NCBI GenBank assembly: GCA_037045185.1
Contig: JBAOHQ010000008.1
Coordinates: 682,001-746,000, forward strand
Origin: JAKOUY01 sp037045185
Lineage (GTDB): Bacteria; Actinomycetota; Acidimicrobiia; Acidimicrobiales; Ilumatobacteraceae
Length of the DNA: 64,000 nt
Direction of reading: 5' to 3'
In this document: positions 53,223 through 62,349 of the stretch, in pieces
How the letters are laid out: each line of letters starts with the position of its first letter
How positions within the stretch are numbered: position 1 is the stretch's first letter
Made by a program: the position numbers and the translations under genes
Notes under the pieces: model-generated
Database searches by the model: none
Told to the model about the DNA's origin: nothing
The model's input: only the letters and a program-made list of their open reading frames with translations

Positions 53223-55962
53223 ATGACCTCCCCTGACGTCGTCATCGTCCCCCACACGCACTGGGATCGGGAGTGGTACGAGCCCTTCCAGCGGTTCCGG
53301 TTCCTGCTGGTAGAGATGTTCGACGACGTCCTGACCAGGCTGGAGCAGGACCCGCAGTTCCGGTTCACACTGGATGGTCAGACGGCGGCGATCGAGGACT
53401 ACTTGGCGATCCGCCCGGAGCACCGCCAGCGCGTCATCGACCGAGTCCGAAGCGGGCAGCTCGCGCTCGGTCCGTTCCACATCCTGCTCGATGAGTTCCT
53501 GTGCTCAGGGGAGACCATCGTTCGCAACCTCCGGCTCGGAATCGCCGGCGCCGAGCAGCTGGGCGGCGCAATGCCCGCGGCGTACTTGCCGGACATGTTC
53601 GGCCACATCGCCCAGATGCCACAGATCCTCCGCCTAAGCGGTATCGCCGACGCCGTGCTGTGGCGCGGTGTCCCGCGCCGAATCGAGTCACACGCCTTCA
53701 ACTGGGTGGCGCCCTCAGGCCACAGCGTTCGGGCCGAGTACCTGTTCGACGGATACGCCAACGGCCTTGCCCTGACGTCCCAACCGGGTTCCCTGCTCAC
53801 GGTGGCCCCCCGCTATGGCGAGAGCACCTACCCGCGCTTCGGCGGCGAGCCGGTTCTGGCCATGGTCGGTAGCGATCACACGTCGCCGGCGCCCGAGCTG
53901 ATGGCATGGGTCCGCGCCGCCTCCTCGGGTGGTCTGCGCGTGTCGGTGGCGACGCTGGCCGAGTACCTCGCCCGGTGCGGTCCCGCTTCAGAGTCGGTGA
54001 ACGGTGAACTGCGCAGCCACGCTCACGGCAACATCCTTCCCGGCGTGATCTCGGTGCGCCGCCCGCTCAAGGTCGCGATGGCTGCAGCGGAGCGGTCGTT
54101 GCTCACTGCCGAGCGCCTGGCGCTGAGCTGGAGCGAGCGCCGGTTCGACGTGTTCTTCGATCTCGGCTGGCGCCTGGTCGTTGAGTCGACCGCTCACGAC
54201 TCCGTCGTGGGCTCGGGGTCCGATCCCACCGTGCGTCAGGTCCACTGCCGGCTGGAGGAGGCCGAACAGATCGGCCGAGCCATCCGGGATGCGACGCTGC
54301 GCGAGATGGCGACGGCAGTTCCGTCGGGGTCGGTCGCCGTGATCAACACCCTGCCGTGGCGGCGCGTGGTGACGGCCGAGTTCGACGTCGATGCGGACAC
54401 CGAACCGCCGTTGCAGGTTCGCACCGCGGACGGCGCGTGCCACACCGTTCAGGTTCTCGATGCGTTGCCGACCGAGCTCGGCAACGAGACCATCGTCGGT
54501 CGACTGCTCGCACGACTGCTCCACCGGATCCACGGCTCGGAGCTGTACGGACGGCGCATTCACCACGTCGACATCGGAGCCGGCACCCTGACGTTCCACG
54601 TCATCGACGGGTCGACGACGAACACCTTCGAGTCGGCGGAGCTTCGTCGGCTCATCGCCGAACGCGCCGCCGACGAGACCGAATGGCAGGTGAAGATCCT
54701 TGCCCGGCCCAGGCTCCGCGTCGTGTGCCAGCTGCCGATCGGTCCGATGGCGATGCTGGCAGCGGTTGTCGAGCCGGCGGCCGCCAGTGCGTCGACACCG
54801 TTCGCTTCGGCCGACACCGACACCGACACCGTCACCCTCAGCAACGGCGTGGTGTCCGTGGTGCTCACGCCAGATGGGCTGGCGACCATCGTCGGGGAGC
54901 ACGGGGTTCGACTCGAGGGTGTTGGTCGGATCGTGGATGGCGGGGATCGGGGAGACAGCTACAACTACGGACCGCCAGCCGCCGACGAGACCATCGAACG
55001 CCCGGCATCGGTCTCGGTGACCGTGGAGCACATCGGTCCGGTGCTCGGCTCGCGCCGCTGTCCACCGGTGGTACGAGTGGCCGATCGGATTGAGCGACGA
55101 TCTCGACAAGCGAAGCGGCGTCACCACAACCACTCAGGTGATCACCAGGTACGAGCTGCGCGCCGGGGAGCCGATCGTGCGCGTCCGGGTCTCCTTCGTC
55201 AACCTGGCGCGCAATCACCGGACCAGGTTTCACATTCCGCTTCCGGGACCAGCGCGCGCATCGGCGTCGATGGGCCAGTTCGCCGTCACTACTCGCGGGT
55301 TGCAGGCGGAGGGCGGAGGCGGCGAGTACCCGCTGCCCACGTTTCCGGCGTACGACTTCGTCAGCGCCGGGCCGGTCACGGTCCTCCTCCGAGAGGCGAC
55401 CGAATACGAGCTCGTCGACGCAGGTCGGGAGTTGGCGTTGACGCTGCTGCGAGCCGTGGGGATGATCAGCGTCAACGTCCACCCGCTCCGCGATGAGCCG
55501 GCTGCCGGTGAGGTGCCGATCCCAGGCGGTCAGGAGAACGGTACGGACTTGCGGGCCGACTACGGGATCCTCGTGCACCAGGACGGATGGGAGGCGGCGG
55601 GTGCCGTCGAGTGGGCGCAGAGCTGGCTCGCCGACGCCATCGTGATCAGCGGACGACGTGAGTCGGCGGAGCAGCCCTCGCCGGTTCAGGCCGTCGAGGT
55701 CACCGGGCTGGGGGTGGGTTTGGGGGCGCTGCGCCGGGTGGACGCGTCCACGGATGAGATCCGGCTCATCGGGTACCACGCCAGCCCGTCGACGGCGCGC
55801 CTTGACGCCAATTACGCCGACGTCGAGGTAGTCGATCTTCTCGGCCGCGCCGTCGATACGCCCGCCCTCCGGCGTATCGACGGCGGCGGCTGGGAGATCC
55901 CCGTGGGGCCCGCGAGCGTCGTCACGCTCCGTGCCACGCGTTGCGGCGCCGGGTCACCGTGA
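53223..55962 (+). CDS. GH38 alpha-mannosidase (frame broken once)
   Basis: Retaining alpha-mannosidase, cytoplasmic (no signal peptide). The zinc site starts with HTHWDREWY (His11, His13, Asp15). The nucleophile is Asp124 in YLPDMFGHIAQMPQI, then GSDHTSPAPELMAW and the late HAHGN. The C-terminal beta domain follows. The frame breaks near 55053-55060 with one extra base and continues VHRWYEWPIGLSDDLDKRSG up to the TGA at 55960-55962. The corrected length is 912 residues, usual for GH38. The ATG follows the PHP stop by six bases. It probably frees mannose from imported glycans. Confidence 0.92.
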
Positions 55963-56280
55963 CCTCCGCAGGCCGTGGCCGAAGAAGCCACCGCGCGGCC
56001 GGGCGTGGGCGTGGTAGTGGTCGGGGATGCTGCGCATGTTGTCGTCGATGTAGTGACCGTCGGCGAAGTGGTAGTGGTCGTCGACGATGCCGGCCAGCCG
56101 GGCGTGCAGCGTGGCCAGCACGTCGGCGGGTGGGGCGGGGTCGTGGGTCTTCCACACCACCATCGGCACGTAGCACTGCTCGCACTCGGCGATCCAGCAC
56201 GACTCGTCCTCGTGGAACCACTCGGTCAGCCGCTCGGCGGCGCACAGCAGGCAGGAGTGACTGCCCGGCTGGTCAGCCAC
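55954..56280 (-). CDS. Small Cys- and His-rich protein of unknown function
   Basis: A 108-residue cytoplasmic protein. CLLC near residue 10 and CEQC near residue 33 (with another Cys between) form a likely zinc ribbon. The C-terminal half is rich in His (DDHYHFADGHYIDDNMRSI and HYHAHARPRGG). I know no function. It overlaps the upstream dehydrogenase by eight bases and is cotranscribed with it, and faces the mannosidase gene with a 9-base overlap. Confidence 0.6.
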   Translation of the reverse strand: MADQPGSHSCLLCAAERLTEWFHEDESCWIAECEQCYVPMVVWKTHDPAPPADVLATLHARLAGIVDDHYHFADGHYIDDNMRSIPDHYHAHARPRGGFFGHGLRRSR

Positions 56281-57313
56281 GGCGTGGCCCAGTCATCCGA
56301 TGGCGGGCGGTCACGATCGGCAGATCGCCGGGCCGCAGGATTCCGGGTGCTGCAGCCACCACCGCCGGGATGGCGTGGATCGCCGGCATCGCGGTGATGA
56401 ACACGTAGTCGCTGATCTGCCAGCCGCGCACGACGCCCGGCTGCACCGTGGCGGTGACCGGCGGCTCCCCTGCCACCTGGACCACGTAGCCGTGCTGCAG
56501 CGTCCAGGCCGGCGCCATGGAGGCGCCCAGGGTCCAGACGACGTTGAGGTCGATCCATGATTGGCCGCCGCGGCGACCCGACCAGGTGGCCTTCAGCCCG
56601 CAGTAGTGACCGTGGGGGATCTGCCACCAGCCAAGATCGACGTCGGCGGTGGTCACCGCCCACTCGCTGGAGAACACCATCTCCTCCAGTTCGATCCCGA
56701 GGCCGTCGGCCATCACCGCCAGCGCGTCCTGGAAGACGCAGGTCACCCGCTCGGCCATGCCGTGGACCTCGGGATCACCTGCCGGGCGACCCAGACCGAG
56801 CTCCTCCCAGGTCTGCACCGAGTCGTAGAACGAGGCGTCAACCGACTCGGTCACCGACACATGGCGCACGGTGCGGCAGAGCTGGGTGACGAACAGGCCG
56901 AGGGCGTTGGCGAAACCGGGGTTCGTACCGGTGCCGTAGATGCTGGCCCGCCCGGCCACCGCGGCGTCGTGGATCGCTCGTCGCGTCTCGTCTCCCAAGG
57001 ACGTACCGTCGATGAAGGCTGCCGTGGTGACCACGTTGATCCCGGCGCGCAGCATGCGGCACACCAGGTCCCAGTCGGGTACCAGCGTCGAGTAGGAGAC
57101 CACGTCGGGAGCCAGGTCCAGCAGTGCGTCGATGTCGTCGGAGATGACGACGCCGAGCGGCTCGATCCCGCACAGGTCACCAACGTCGCGCCCCACCTTG
57201 GCGGGTGACCAGCCGTAGCAGCCGACCAGTTGCAGATCGGGGTGCTCGGCGATGGCCTTCACCGCGCAGGTCCCCACGTTGCCGGTTGTCCACTGCACCA
57301 CGCGAATCGTCAT
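56273..57313 (-). CDS. NAD(P)-binding dehydrogenase, dihydrodipicolinate-reductase-like
   Basis: A 346-residue oxidoreductase with an N-terminal Rossmann domain (VVQWTTGNVGTCAVKAI). Then come VVSYSTLVPDWDLVCRMLRA, GTGTNPGFANAL and a substrate domain with SVDASFYDS. Actinobacterial proteins of this kind are often called dihydrodipicolinate reductase or diaminopentanoate dehydrogenase-like; neither activity is proven by the sequence. It is not a dapB (too long, different motifs). The start ATG at 57313 opens the fold; upstream in-frame Met residues add only a loose tail. Confidence 0.75.
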   Translation of the reverse strand: MTIRVVQWTTGNVGTCAVKAIAEHPDLQLVGCYGWSPAKVGRDVGDLCGIEPLGVVISDDIDALLDLAPDVVSYSTLVPDWDLVCRMLRAGINVVTTAAFIDGTSLGDETRRAIHDAAVAGRASIYGTGTNPGFANALGLFVTQLCRTVRHVSVTESVDASFYDSVQTWEELGLGRPAGDPEVHGMAERVTCVFQDALAVMADGLGIELEEMVFSSEWAVTTADVDLGWWQIPHGHYCGLKATWSGRRGGQSWIDLNVVWTLGASMAPAWTLQHGYVVQVAGEPPVTATVQPGVVRGWQISDYVFITAMPAIHAIPAVVAAAPGILRPGDLPIVTARHRMTGPRRG

Positions 57314-57373
57314 GGTGGGACTCTGCCCGGTCAGCGGGTCCGCCGACGACATGGGCGCGGTCAATCCACGCGG

Positions 57374-58147
57374 TCAGATGGCGGCGCGCACCTCGGCGAC
57401 GTAGGCGGCAACGGCTTCGGGGCCACCGTCCAGCATCCGGCGCATGACCGAGGCGCCCTGGACGACGCCGTCGGCGACGCGTACAGCCTCGGCCGCCTGC
57501 GCGGCGTTGGACACACCGACGCCGATCAGCACCGGGACGTCGGTCACCGCCTTCAACCGGGAGGCCAATGCCGCGGCGGTGGCGGCCAGCGACGACCGCT
57601 CGCCCGTCACACCCAGCAACCCGACCGAGTAGACGAACCCGCGGGCCCGGGCGGCGATGCGCGGCAAGCGCTCGTCCGGCGCGGTGGGCGCGGCCAGTAT
57701 GACGGTCTCGATCCCGGCCCAGTCGGCGCTCTCCGTCCACGGCGCCGACTCCTCCAGGGGCAAGTCCGGCACGATGGCCGCGGTCACGCCGGCATCACGC
57801 AGTTCGCTGGCGAAACGGCGGTGGCCGGCGCGGTGAATGGTGTTGTAGTACGTCATCACCGCCAGCGGGACCCCGACGTCGAGCGTGCGCACCTCGGCCA
57901 GGATCGACGCGTAGGTGGCACCGGCACGCAACGCCCGCTCCGACGCCTCCTGGATCACCGGGCCGTCCATCACCGGGTCGCTGAACGGCAGGCCGATCTC
58001 GATGCCGTCGGCGCCGGCCGCCGCCGCGGCGCGAACGCCGTCCTCCCAGCCGGGCAGCCCGCCGGTCAGGTACGGCACGAGCAGCTTGCGTCCCGCCGAG
58101 CGCTTGGCCCGGAACCTGGACTCCATCGGTCCGTACTCGGTGCTCAT
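57374..58147 (-). CDS. trpA: Tryptophan synthase alpha chain
   Basis: Cleaves indole-3-glycerol phosphate to indole and glyceraldehyde 3-phosphate, passing indole to TrpB. The 257-residue TIM barrel contains the catalytic Glu in GADGIEIGLPFSDPVMDGP, the Asp in AAIVPDLPLEES, YSVGLLGVTGER, and the phosphate loop IGVGVSNAAQA with GASV. The ATG overlaps the trpB stop by four bases (ATGA). Confidence 0.97.
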   Translation of the reverse strand: MSTEYGPMESRFRAKRSAGRKLLVPYLTGGLPGWEDGVRAAAAAGADGIEIGLPFSDPVMDGPVIQEASERALRAGATYASILAEVRTLDVGVPLAVMTYYNTIHRAGHRRFASELRDAGVTAAIVPDLPLEESAPWTESADWAGIETVILAAPTAPDERLPRIAARARGFVYSVGLLGVTGERSSLAATAAALASRLKAVTDVPVLIGVGVSNAAQAAEAVRVADGVVQGASVMRRMLDGGPEAVAAYVAEVRAAI

Positions 58148-59307
58148 TGCCCGCCCACGATGTCCATCATCTGGGCGACGTCCTTGTCGCCACGGCCGGA
58201 CAGGTTGACCAGCACGGTCTGGCCGGCCATCGTGGCCGCCTCACGCACCACCCAGGCGATCGCATGGGCGCTCTCCAATGCGGGGATGACCCCCTCGGTG
58301 CGGGCCAGCAGTTGGAACGCCTCGACCACCTCGGCATCGGTGACCGACGGGTACTCGGCGCGGCCGATGGACGCCAGGTGGCTGTGCTCCGGCCCGACGC
58401 CCGGGTAGTCGAGCCCGGCCGAGATCGACTCGGCCTCCAGGACCTGACCGAACTCGTCCTGCATCAGGTAGCTGCGCATCCCGTGGACCACCCCGGGTTG
58501 TCCGCGCCCGACGGCGGCGCCACCGGCCGGCTCTACGCCCACCAGGCGGGAGCGCTCGTCGACGAATCCGCTGAAGATGCCGATCGCGTTGGAGCCCCCG
58601 CCCACGCAAGCCACGATCACGTCCGGGACGTCACCGAGCAGGTCGCGGCACTGGGTGTTGGCTTCGGCGCCGATGACCCGGTGGAACTCACGGACCATCC
58701 ATGGATACGGGTGCGGACCCATCACCGAGCCCAGGCAGTAGTGCGTCTCGCCCACCGTGGCCACCCAATCGCGCATCGCCTCGTTCACCGCGTCCTTCAG
58801 CGTCCGGCTGCCGCTGTGCACGGCCTCGACCTCACTGCCGAGCAGGCGCATCCGGAACACGTTCAGCGCCTGGCGTTCCACGTCGACGGCGCCCATGTAG
58901 ACCTTGCACTCCAGGCCGAACAGCGCCGCGGCAGTGGCGCTGGCCACACCGTGCTGGCCGGCGCCGGTCTCGGCGACCAGCCGCGTCTTGCCCATTCGCT
59001 TGGCCAGCAGGGCTTGGCCGACGACGTTGTTGATCTTGTGCGATCCGGTGTGGTTCAGGTCCTCACGCTTCAGCAGCAGGCGCACACCGAGGCGCCCGCC
59101 GAGGTTCTTGCACTCGGTCACCATCGACGGGCGCCCGGCGAAGGTGCGCAGCGTGCCGTCGAGCTCGGTGCGAAAGGCCGGGTCGGCCCAGGCGTCGCGA
59201 AACGCCGCTTCCAGTTCCTGGCACGCCGGGACCAGCGTTTCGGGGACGAAGCGACCACCGAACTCGCCGAACCGGCCGGTCGCCGAAGGCTCGGCCATCA
59301 GGGACAT
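58144..59307 (-). CDS. trpB: Tryptophan synthase beta chain
   Basis: PLP enzyme that joins indole and serine. The 387 residues include GRFGEFGGRFVPETL, the PLP Lys91 in NHTGSHKINN, ETGAGQHGVA, GGGSNAIGIF (phosphate loop) and the C-terminal NLSGRGDKD. Two in-frame ATGs (59307, 59298) are possible starts. It lies 19 bases after trpF. Confidence 0.97.
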   Translation of the reverse strand: MSLMAEPSATGRFGEFGGRFVPETLVPACQELEAAFRDAWADPAFRTELDGTLRTFAGRPSMVTECKNLGGRLGVRLLLKREDLNHTGSHKINNVVGQALLAKRMGKTRLVAETGAGQHGVASATAAALFGLECKVYMGAVDVERQALNVFRMRLLGSEVEAVHSGSRTLKDAVNEAMRDWVATVGETHYCLGSVMGPHPYPWMVREFHRVIGAEANTQCRDLLGDVPDVIVACVGGGSNAIGIFSGFVDERSRLVGVEPAGGAAVGRGQPGVVHGMRSYLMQDEFGQVLEAESISAGLDYPGVGPEHSHLASIGRAEYPSVTDAEVVEAFQLLARTEGVIPALESAHAIAWVVREAATMAGQTVLVNLSGRGDKDVAQMMDIVGGQ

Positions 59308-59326
59308 GTGACCACCTCGATGCTGT

Positions 59327-59989
59327 CTAGTACTCGTCGTCGGCCCAGTCGTATGGCAGTTCGTCGGGGCCGAGATGCGGCACCGGGGCGGCAGCGCGGG
59401 CTCGGTCGATGAATGCCTTGACCTTCAGCGGGTCCTTGCGCCCCGGCGACTTCTCCACGCCGGAACTCACGTCGACCCCCCACGGGCGCACCCGCTCAAC
59501 CGCGGTGGCGACGTTGTCGGGGGTCAGCCCCCCTGCCAGGATCAGCCGCGGCACCTCGGGCACGTCGTCCAGCATGTTCCAGTCGAACAACTGGCCCGAG
59601 CCCGGGCTCGGTGCGTCCACCAGCACCATCTCGGTGCCGAACTTGTCGGCGCGCCGGGCGTCGGGGGAGCCGGCGGCCACGGCCTTGATGACCCAGCGGA
59701 TCTGGGCCGTGACGGCTTCCACCATCGCCGGTGTCTCCCGCCCGTGCAACTGGGCCGCCCGCACCCCGGCGCGGTTGACCGTGTCGATGACCAGGTCGGG
59801 ATGTTCGTCGCGGAACACGCCGACCGTCAGGATCTCCGGCGGGAGCCGGCGGGTGATGTCGTACACCTGCTTGGCGGCGATCTGGCGGGGCGACGGGGCG
59901 AAGACGAAGCCGACCGCGTCAGCGCCCATCGCCACCGCGAACAGGGCGTCGTCCTCGTTGGTGATCCCGCAGATCTTGACGAACATCAC
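59327..59989 (-). CDS. trpF: Phosphoribosylanthranilate isomerase
   Basis: Third step of tryptophan synthesis after anthranilate: Amadori rearrangement of PRA to CdRP. The 220-residue barrel begins FVKICGITNEDDA (catalytic Cys), has GFVFAPSPR, QLHGRE, LVDAP (catalytic Asp) and LAGGLTPDNV, then DVSSGVEKSPGRKDP. The start is GTG 59989 or the adjacent ATG 59986. An acidic tail (ELPYDWADDEY) extends past the fold. Confidence 0.95.
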   Translation of the reverse strand: MMFVKICGITNEDDALFAVAMGADAVGFVFAPSPRQIAAKQVYDITRRLPPEILTVGVFRDEHPDLVIDTVNRAGVRAAQLHGRETPAMVEAVTAQIRWVIKAVAAGSPDARRADKFGTEMVLVDAPSPGSGQLFDWNMLDDVPEVPRLILAGGLTPDNVATAVERVRPWGVDVSSGVEKSPGRKDPLKVKAFIDRARAAAPVPHLGPDELPYDWADDEY

Positions 59990-60041
59990 CGCACAACGTA
60001 CTGGTCGCGCCCGATCGATCCCCGTTCATTGGCAAGGCGGC

Positions 60042-60812
60042 TCAGACGAGAAGCGACGCGACCATCGCGGTGGGATCCGCCGCGGTCACCAGGGTCTCGC
60101 CCACCAGCACGGCGTCGTACCCGGCGGCACGCAGCATCCGCGCGTCGTCAGCGCCGCGCACGCCGCTCTCGGCCACACGAACCGCCGCCGCGGGGATGGC
60201 CGGACCCATCCGCACGGCTCGCTGGTGGTCCACCTGGAACGTGACCAGGTCTCGCTGGTTGACGCCGATCAGCGTGGCACCGACATCGAGGGCACGGTCC
60301 AGTTCGGCCTCGTCGTGGATCTCCACCAGTGCGTCGAGCCCCAGGTCAGCGGCCAAGGCGTGGAAGTCGGCCAACTCGTCGTCGTCCAGGGCGGCGGCGA
60401 TGAGCAGCACGCAGTCGGCGCCCATCAGCCGGGCGTCGGCGACGTCGTTCACCGACACCGTGAAGTCCTTGCGGATCACGGGGAGGGTGCATGCGCCGCT
60501 GGCCCGCTGCAGGTCGTCGACGGACCCGCCGAAGAACGTGCCGTCGGTGAGCACGGACAGGCAGGCCGCCCCTCCGGCTGCATAGGACGCTGCCAGGGCG
60601 CCAGGGTCGAGTGCTGCGTTGAGGTCGCCCTTGCTGGGCGAGCGGCGCTTGATCTCGCTGATCACGTTGAGCCGCTGGCCGCGCAGGGCAGCGGCAAACC
60701 CGCGACACGGTGGCAGCGAACGTGCCGACTCGACCAGTCGGTCCAGGGGCCGCACGTCCGCAGCGGCCGCCTGGCGGTGGTGCTCGAGGATCCGGTCGAG
60801 GTAGGTGGCCAT
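60042..60812 (-). CDS. trpC: Indole-3-glycerol phosphate synthase
   Basis: Makes indole-3-glycerol phosphate from CdRP. The 256 residues show NVISEIKRRSPSKG (catalytic Lys), VLTDGTFFGG, VIRKDFTVS (Lys), LVEIHDEAELDRAL, IGVNQRDL and VAESGVRG. It heads trpC-trpF-trpB-trpA. The anthranilate genes (trpE, trpG, trpD) are not in the window. The glyS gene just upstream ends 14 bases away, so it may share the transcript. Confidence 0.97.
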   Translation of the reverse strand: MATYLDRILEHHRQAAAADVRPLDRLVESARSLPPCRGFAAALRGQRLNVISEIKRRSPSKGDLNAALDPGALAASYAAGGAACLSVLTDGTFFGGSVDDLQRASGACTLPVIRKDFTVSVNDVADARLMGADCVLLIAAALDDDELADFHALAADLGLDALVEIHDEAELDRALDVGATLIGVNQRDLVTFQVDHQRAVRMGPAIPAAAVRVAESGVRGADDARMLRAAGYDAVLVGETLVTAADPTAMVASLLV

Positions 60813-60826
60813 CGTTGCCGCTGCGC

Positions 60827-62137
60827 CTAGAAGCCCAGCCGTTCGGCCACCGCGGCCTGCACCTCGGCGATCGGCACGCGCACCTGCGCCATCGAGTCAC
60901 GCTCGCGGATGGTCACCGCGCCGTCCTCCAAGGAGTCGAAGTCGACGGTGACGCACAACGGCGTGCCGATCTCGTCCTGGCGCCGGTAGCGGCGGCCGAT
61001 GGCCTGGGTCTCGTCGTAGTCACACATGTACCGCTCGGTCAGCGTGGCAGAGATCTGGCGGGCCAGCGGGGTGAGTGTGTCCTTCTTGCTGAGCGGCAGC
61101 ACGGCCACCTTGTAGGGCGCCAGGCGCGGGTGCAGGCGCAACACGGTGCGGGTCTCGTCGTTGACGACCTCCTCGTCGTAGGCCGCCAGCAGGAAGGCGG
61201 CCATCGTGCGCGTCGCCCCGGCGGCCGGCTCCACCACGTACGGTACGTAGCGCTCGTTGGTGGCCTGGTCGAAGTAGTCGAGCCGCTGGCCGGAGTGGGC
61301 GGCGTGCTGCTTGAGGTCGTAGTCGGTGCGCTGGGCCACACCCTCCAGCTCACCCCAACCCCACGGGAACTTGAACTCGATGTCGGCCGTGCCGGCGCTG
61401 TAGTGGCTCAACTCGTCGGCGTCGTGGTCACGCAGGGTCAGCATGTCGGCGGGGATGCCGAGGTCGATGTACCACTGCAGGCGCGCCTGGCACCAGTACC
61501 GGTACCAGGTGGGGCCGTCCGCCGGGGGCACGAAGAACTCCAATTCCATCTGCTCGAACTCGCGGGTGCGGAAGATGAAGTTTCCAGGCGTGATCTCGTT
61601 GCGGAAGCTCTTGCCCACCTGGGCGATGCCGAAGGGCGGCTTCTTGCGGCTGGTCTGCAAGACGTTGGCGAAGTTCACGAACATGCCCTGGGCCGTCTCC
61701 GGGCGCAGGTACACATCGGCCCCGGCGCCCTCCACCGGACCCGCGGTCGTCTTGAACATCAGGTTGAACGCCCGGGCCTCGGTGAACGCGCCGACGGCGC
61801 CGCAGTTCGGGCACACCGTCGGGTCAGCCAGGTGATCCTCGCGGAAGCGTTGCTTGCAGGTGGTGCAGTCGACCAGCGGGTCGGTGAAGTTGGCCAGGTG
61901 ACCGCTGGCCTCCCAGACCTGCGGCGACGACAGGATCGAGGCGTCGATCAGCACGACGTCGTCGCGCTGTTGGACCATCGTGCGGATCCAGGCCTCCTTG
62001 ACGTTGCGCAACATCAGCGAACCCAGCGGGCCGAAGTCATAGCTGGAGCGGAACCCGCCGTAGATCTCGGCCGACGGGTACACGAAGCCGCGGCGTTTGC
62101 ACAGGTTGACGATCTGGTCGAGGTCGGAGGCAGGCAT
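60827..62137 (-). CDS. glyS: Glycyl-tRNA synthetase (alpha2 type)
   Basis: Charges tRNA-Gly. The 436-residue class II enzyme starts NLCKRRGFVYPSAEIYGG. It has a zinc module (DCTTCKQRF and VCPNCGAVGAF) and the class II motif 2 region FRNEITPGNFIFRTREFEQ, then the motif 3 region EPAAGATRTMAAFLLAAY. The C-terminal anticodon-binding domain starts LAPYKVAVLPLSKKD. The size and single-chain form match actinobacterial enzymes. The start is ATG 62137. Confidence 0.96.
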   Translation of the reverse strand: MPASDLDQIVNLCKRRGFVYPSAEIYGGFRSSYDFGPLGSLMLRNVKEAWIRTMVQQRDDVVLIDASILSSPQVWEASGHLANFTDPLVDCTTCKQRFREDHLADPTVCPNCGAVGAFTEARAFNLMFKTTAGPVEGAGADVYLRPETAQGMFVNFANVLQTSRKKPPFGIAQVGKSFRNEITPGNFIFRTREFEQMELEFFVPPADGPTWYRYWCQARLQWYIDLGIPADMLTLRDHDADELSHYSAGTADIEFKFPWGWGELEGVAQRTDYDLKQHAAHSGQRLDYFDQATNERYVPYVVEPAAGATRTMAAFLLAAYDEEVVNDETRTVLRLHPRLAPYKVAVLPLSKKDTLTPLARQISATLTERYMCDYDETQAIGRRYRRQDEIGTPLCVTVDFDSLEDGAVTIRERDSMAQVRVPIAEVQAAVAERLGF

Positions 62138-62194
62138 AGCCCGGTCAGGCTACGGCCGCTGCGCACGCCTGGGGCCACCCGTGGCCGCACCAGG

Positions 62195-62296
62195 CCGAAA
62201 CATCCGTGAGCGCCGAGCCGCCCCCAGCCGCCCCAGGCTCACGCACCGAAACATCCGTGAGCGCCGAGCCGCCCCCAGCCGCCTGGGGCTCACGCA
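62195..62296 (+). repeat. Two direct 51-base repeats with inverted arms
   Basis: Two adjacent copies (62195-62245 and 62246-62296) share CCGAAACATCCGTGAGCGCC, then GAGCCGCCCCCAGCCGCC and a GCTCACGCA end. In copy 2 CCCCAG-CCGC-CTGGGG and the outer GTGAGC/GCTCAC arms form a nested hairpin; copy 1 differs in the inner arm (CCCCAGG). They lie between the divergent glyS and lipoprotein starts and may be a mobile palindromic element or a regulatory structure. Confidence 0.8.
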
Positions 62297-62349
62297 CTGG
62301 CGCGGTTCCTGCCGCCCGCTCCGGCCACCGGCGTGGAACAATCTGCGTC

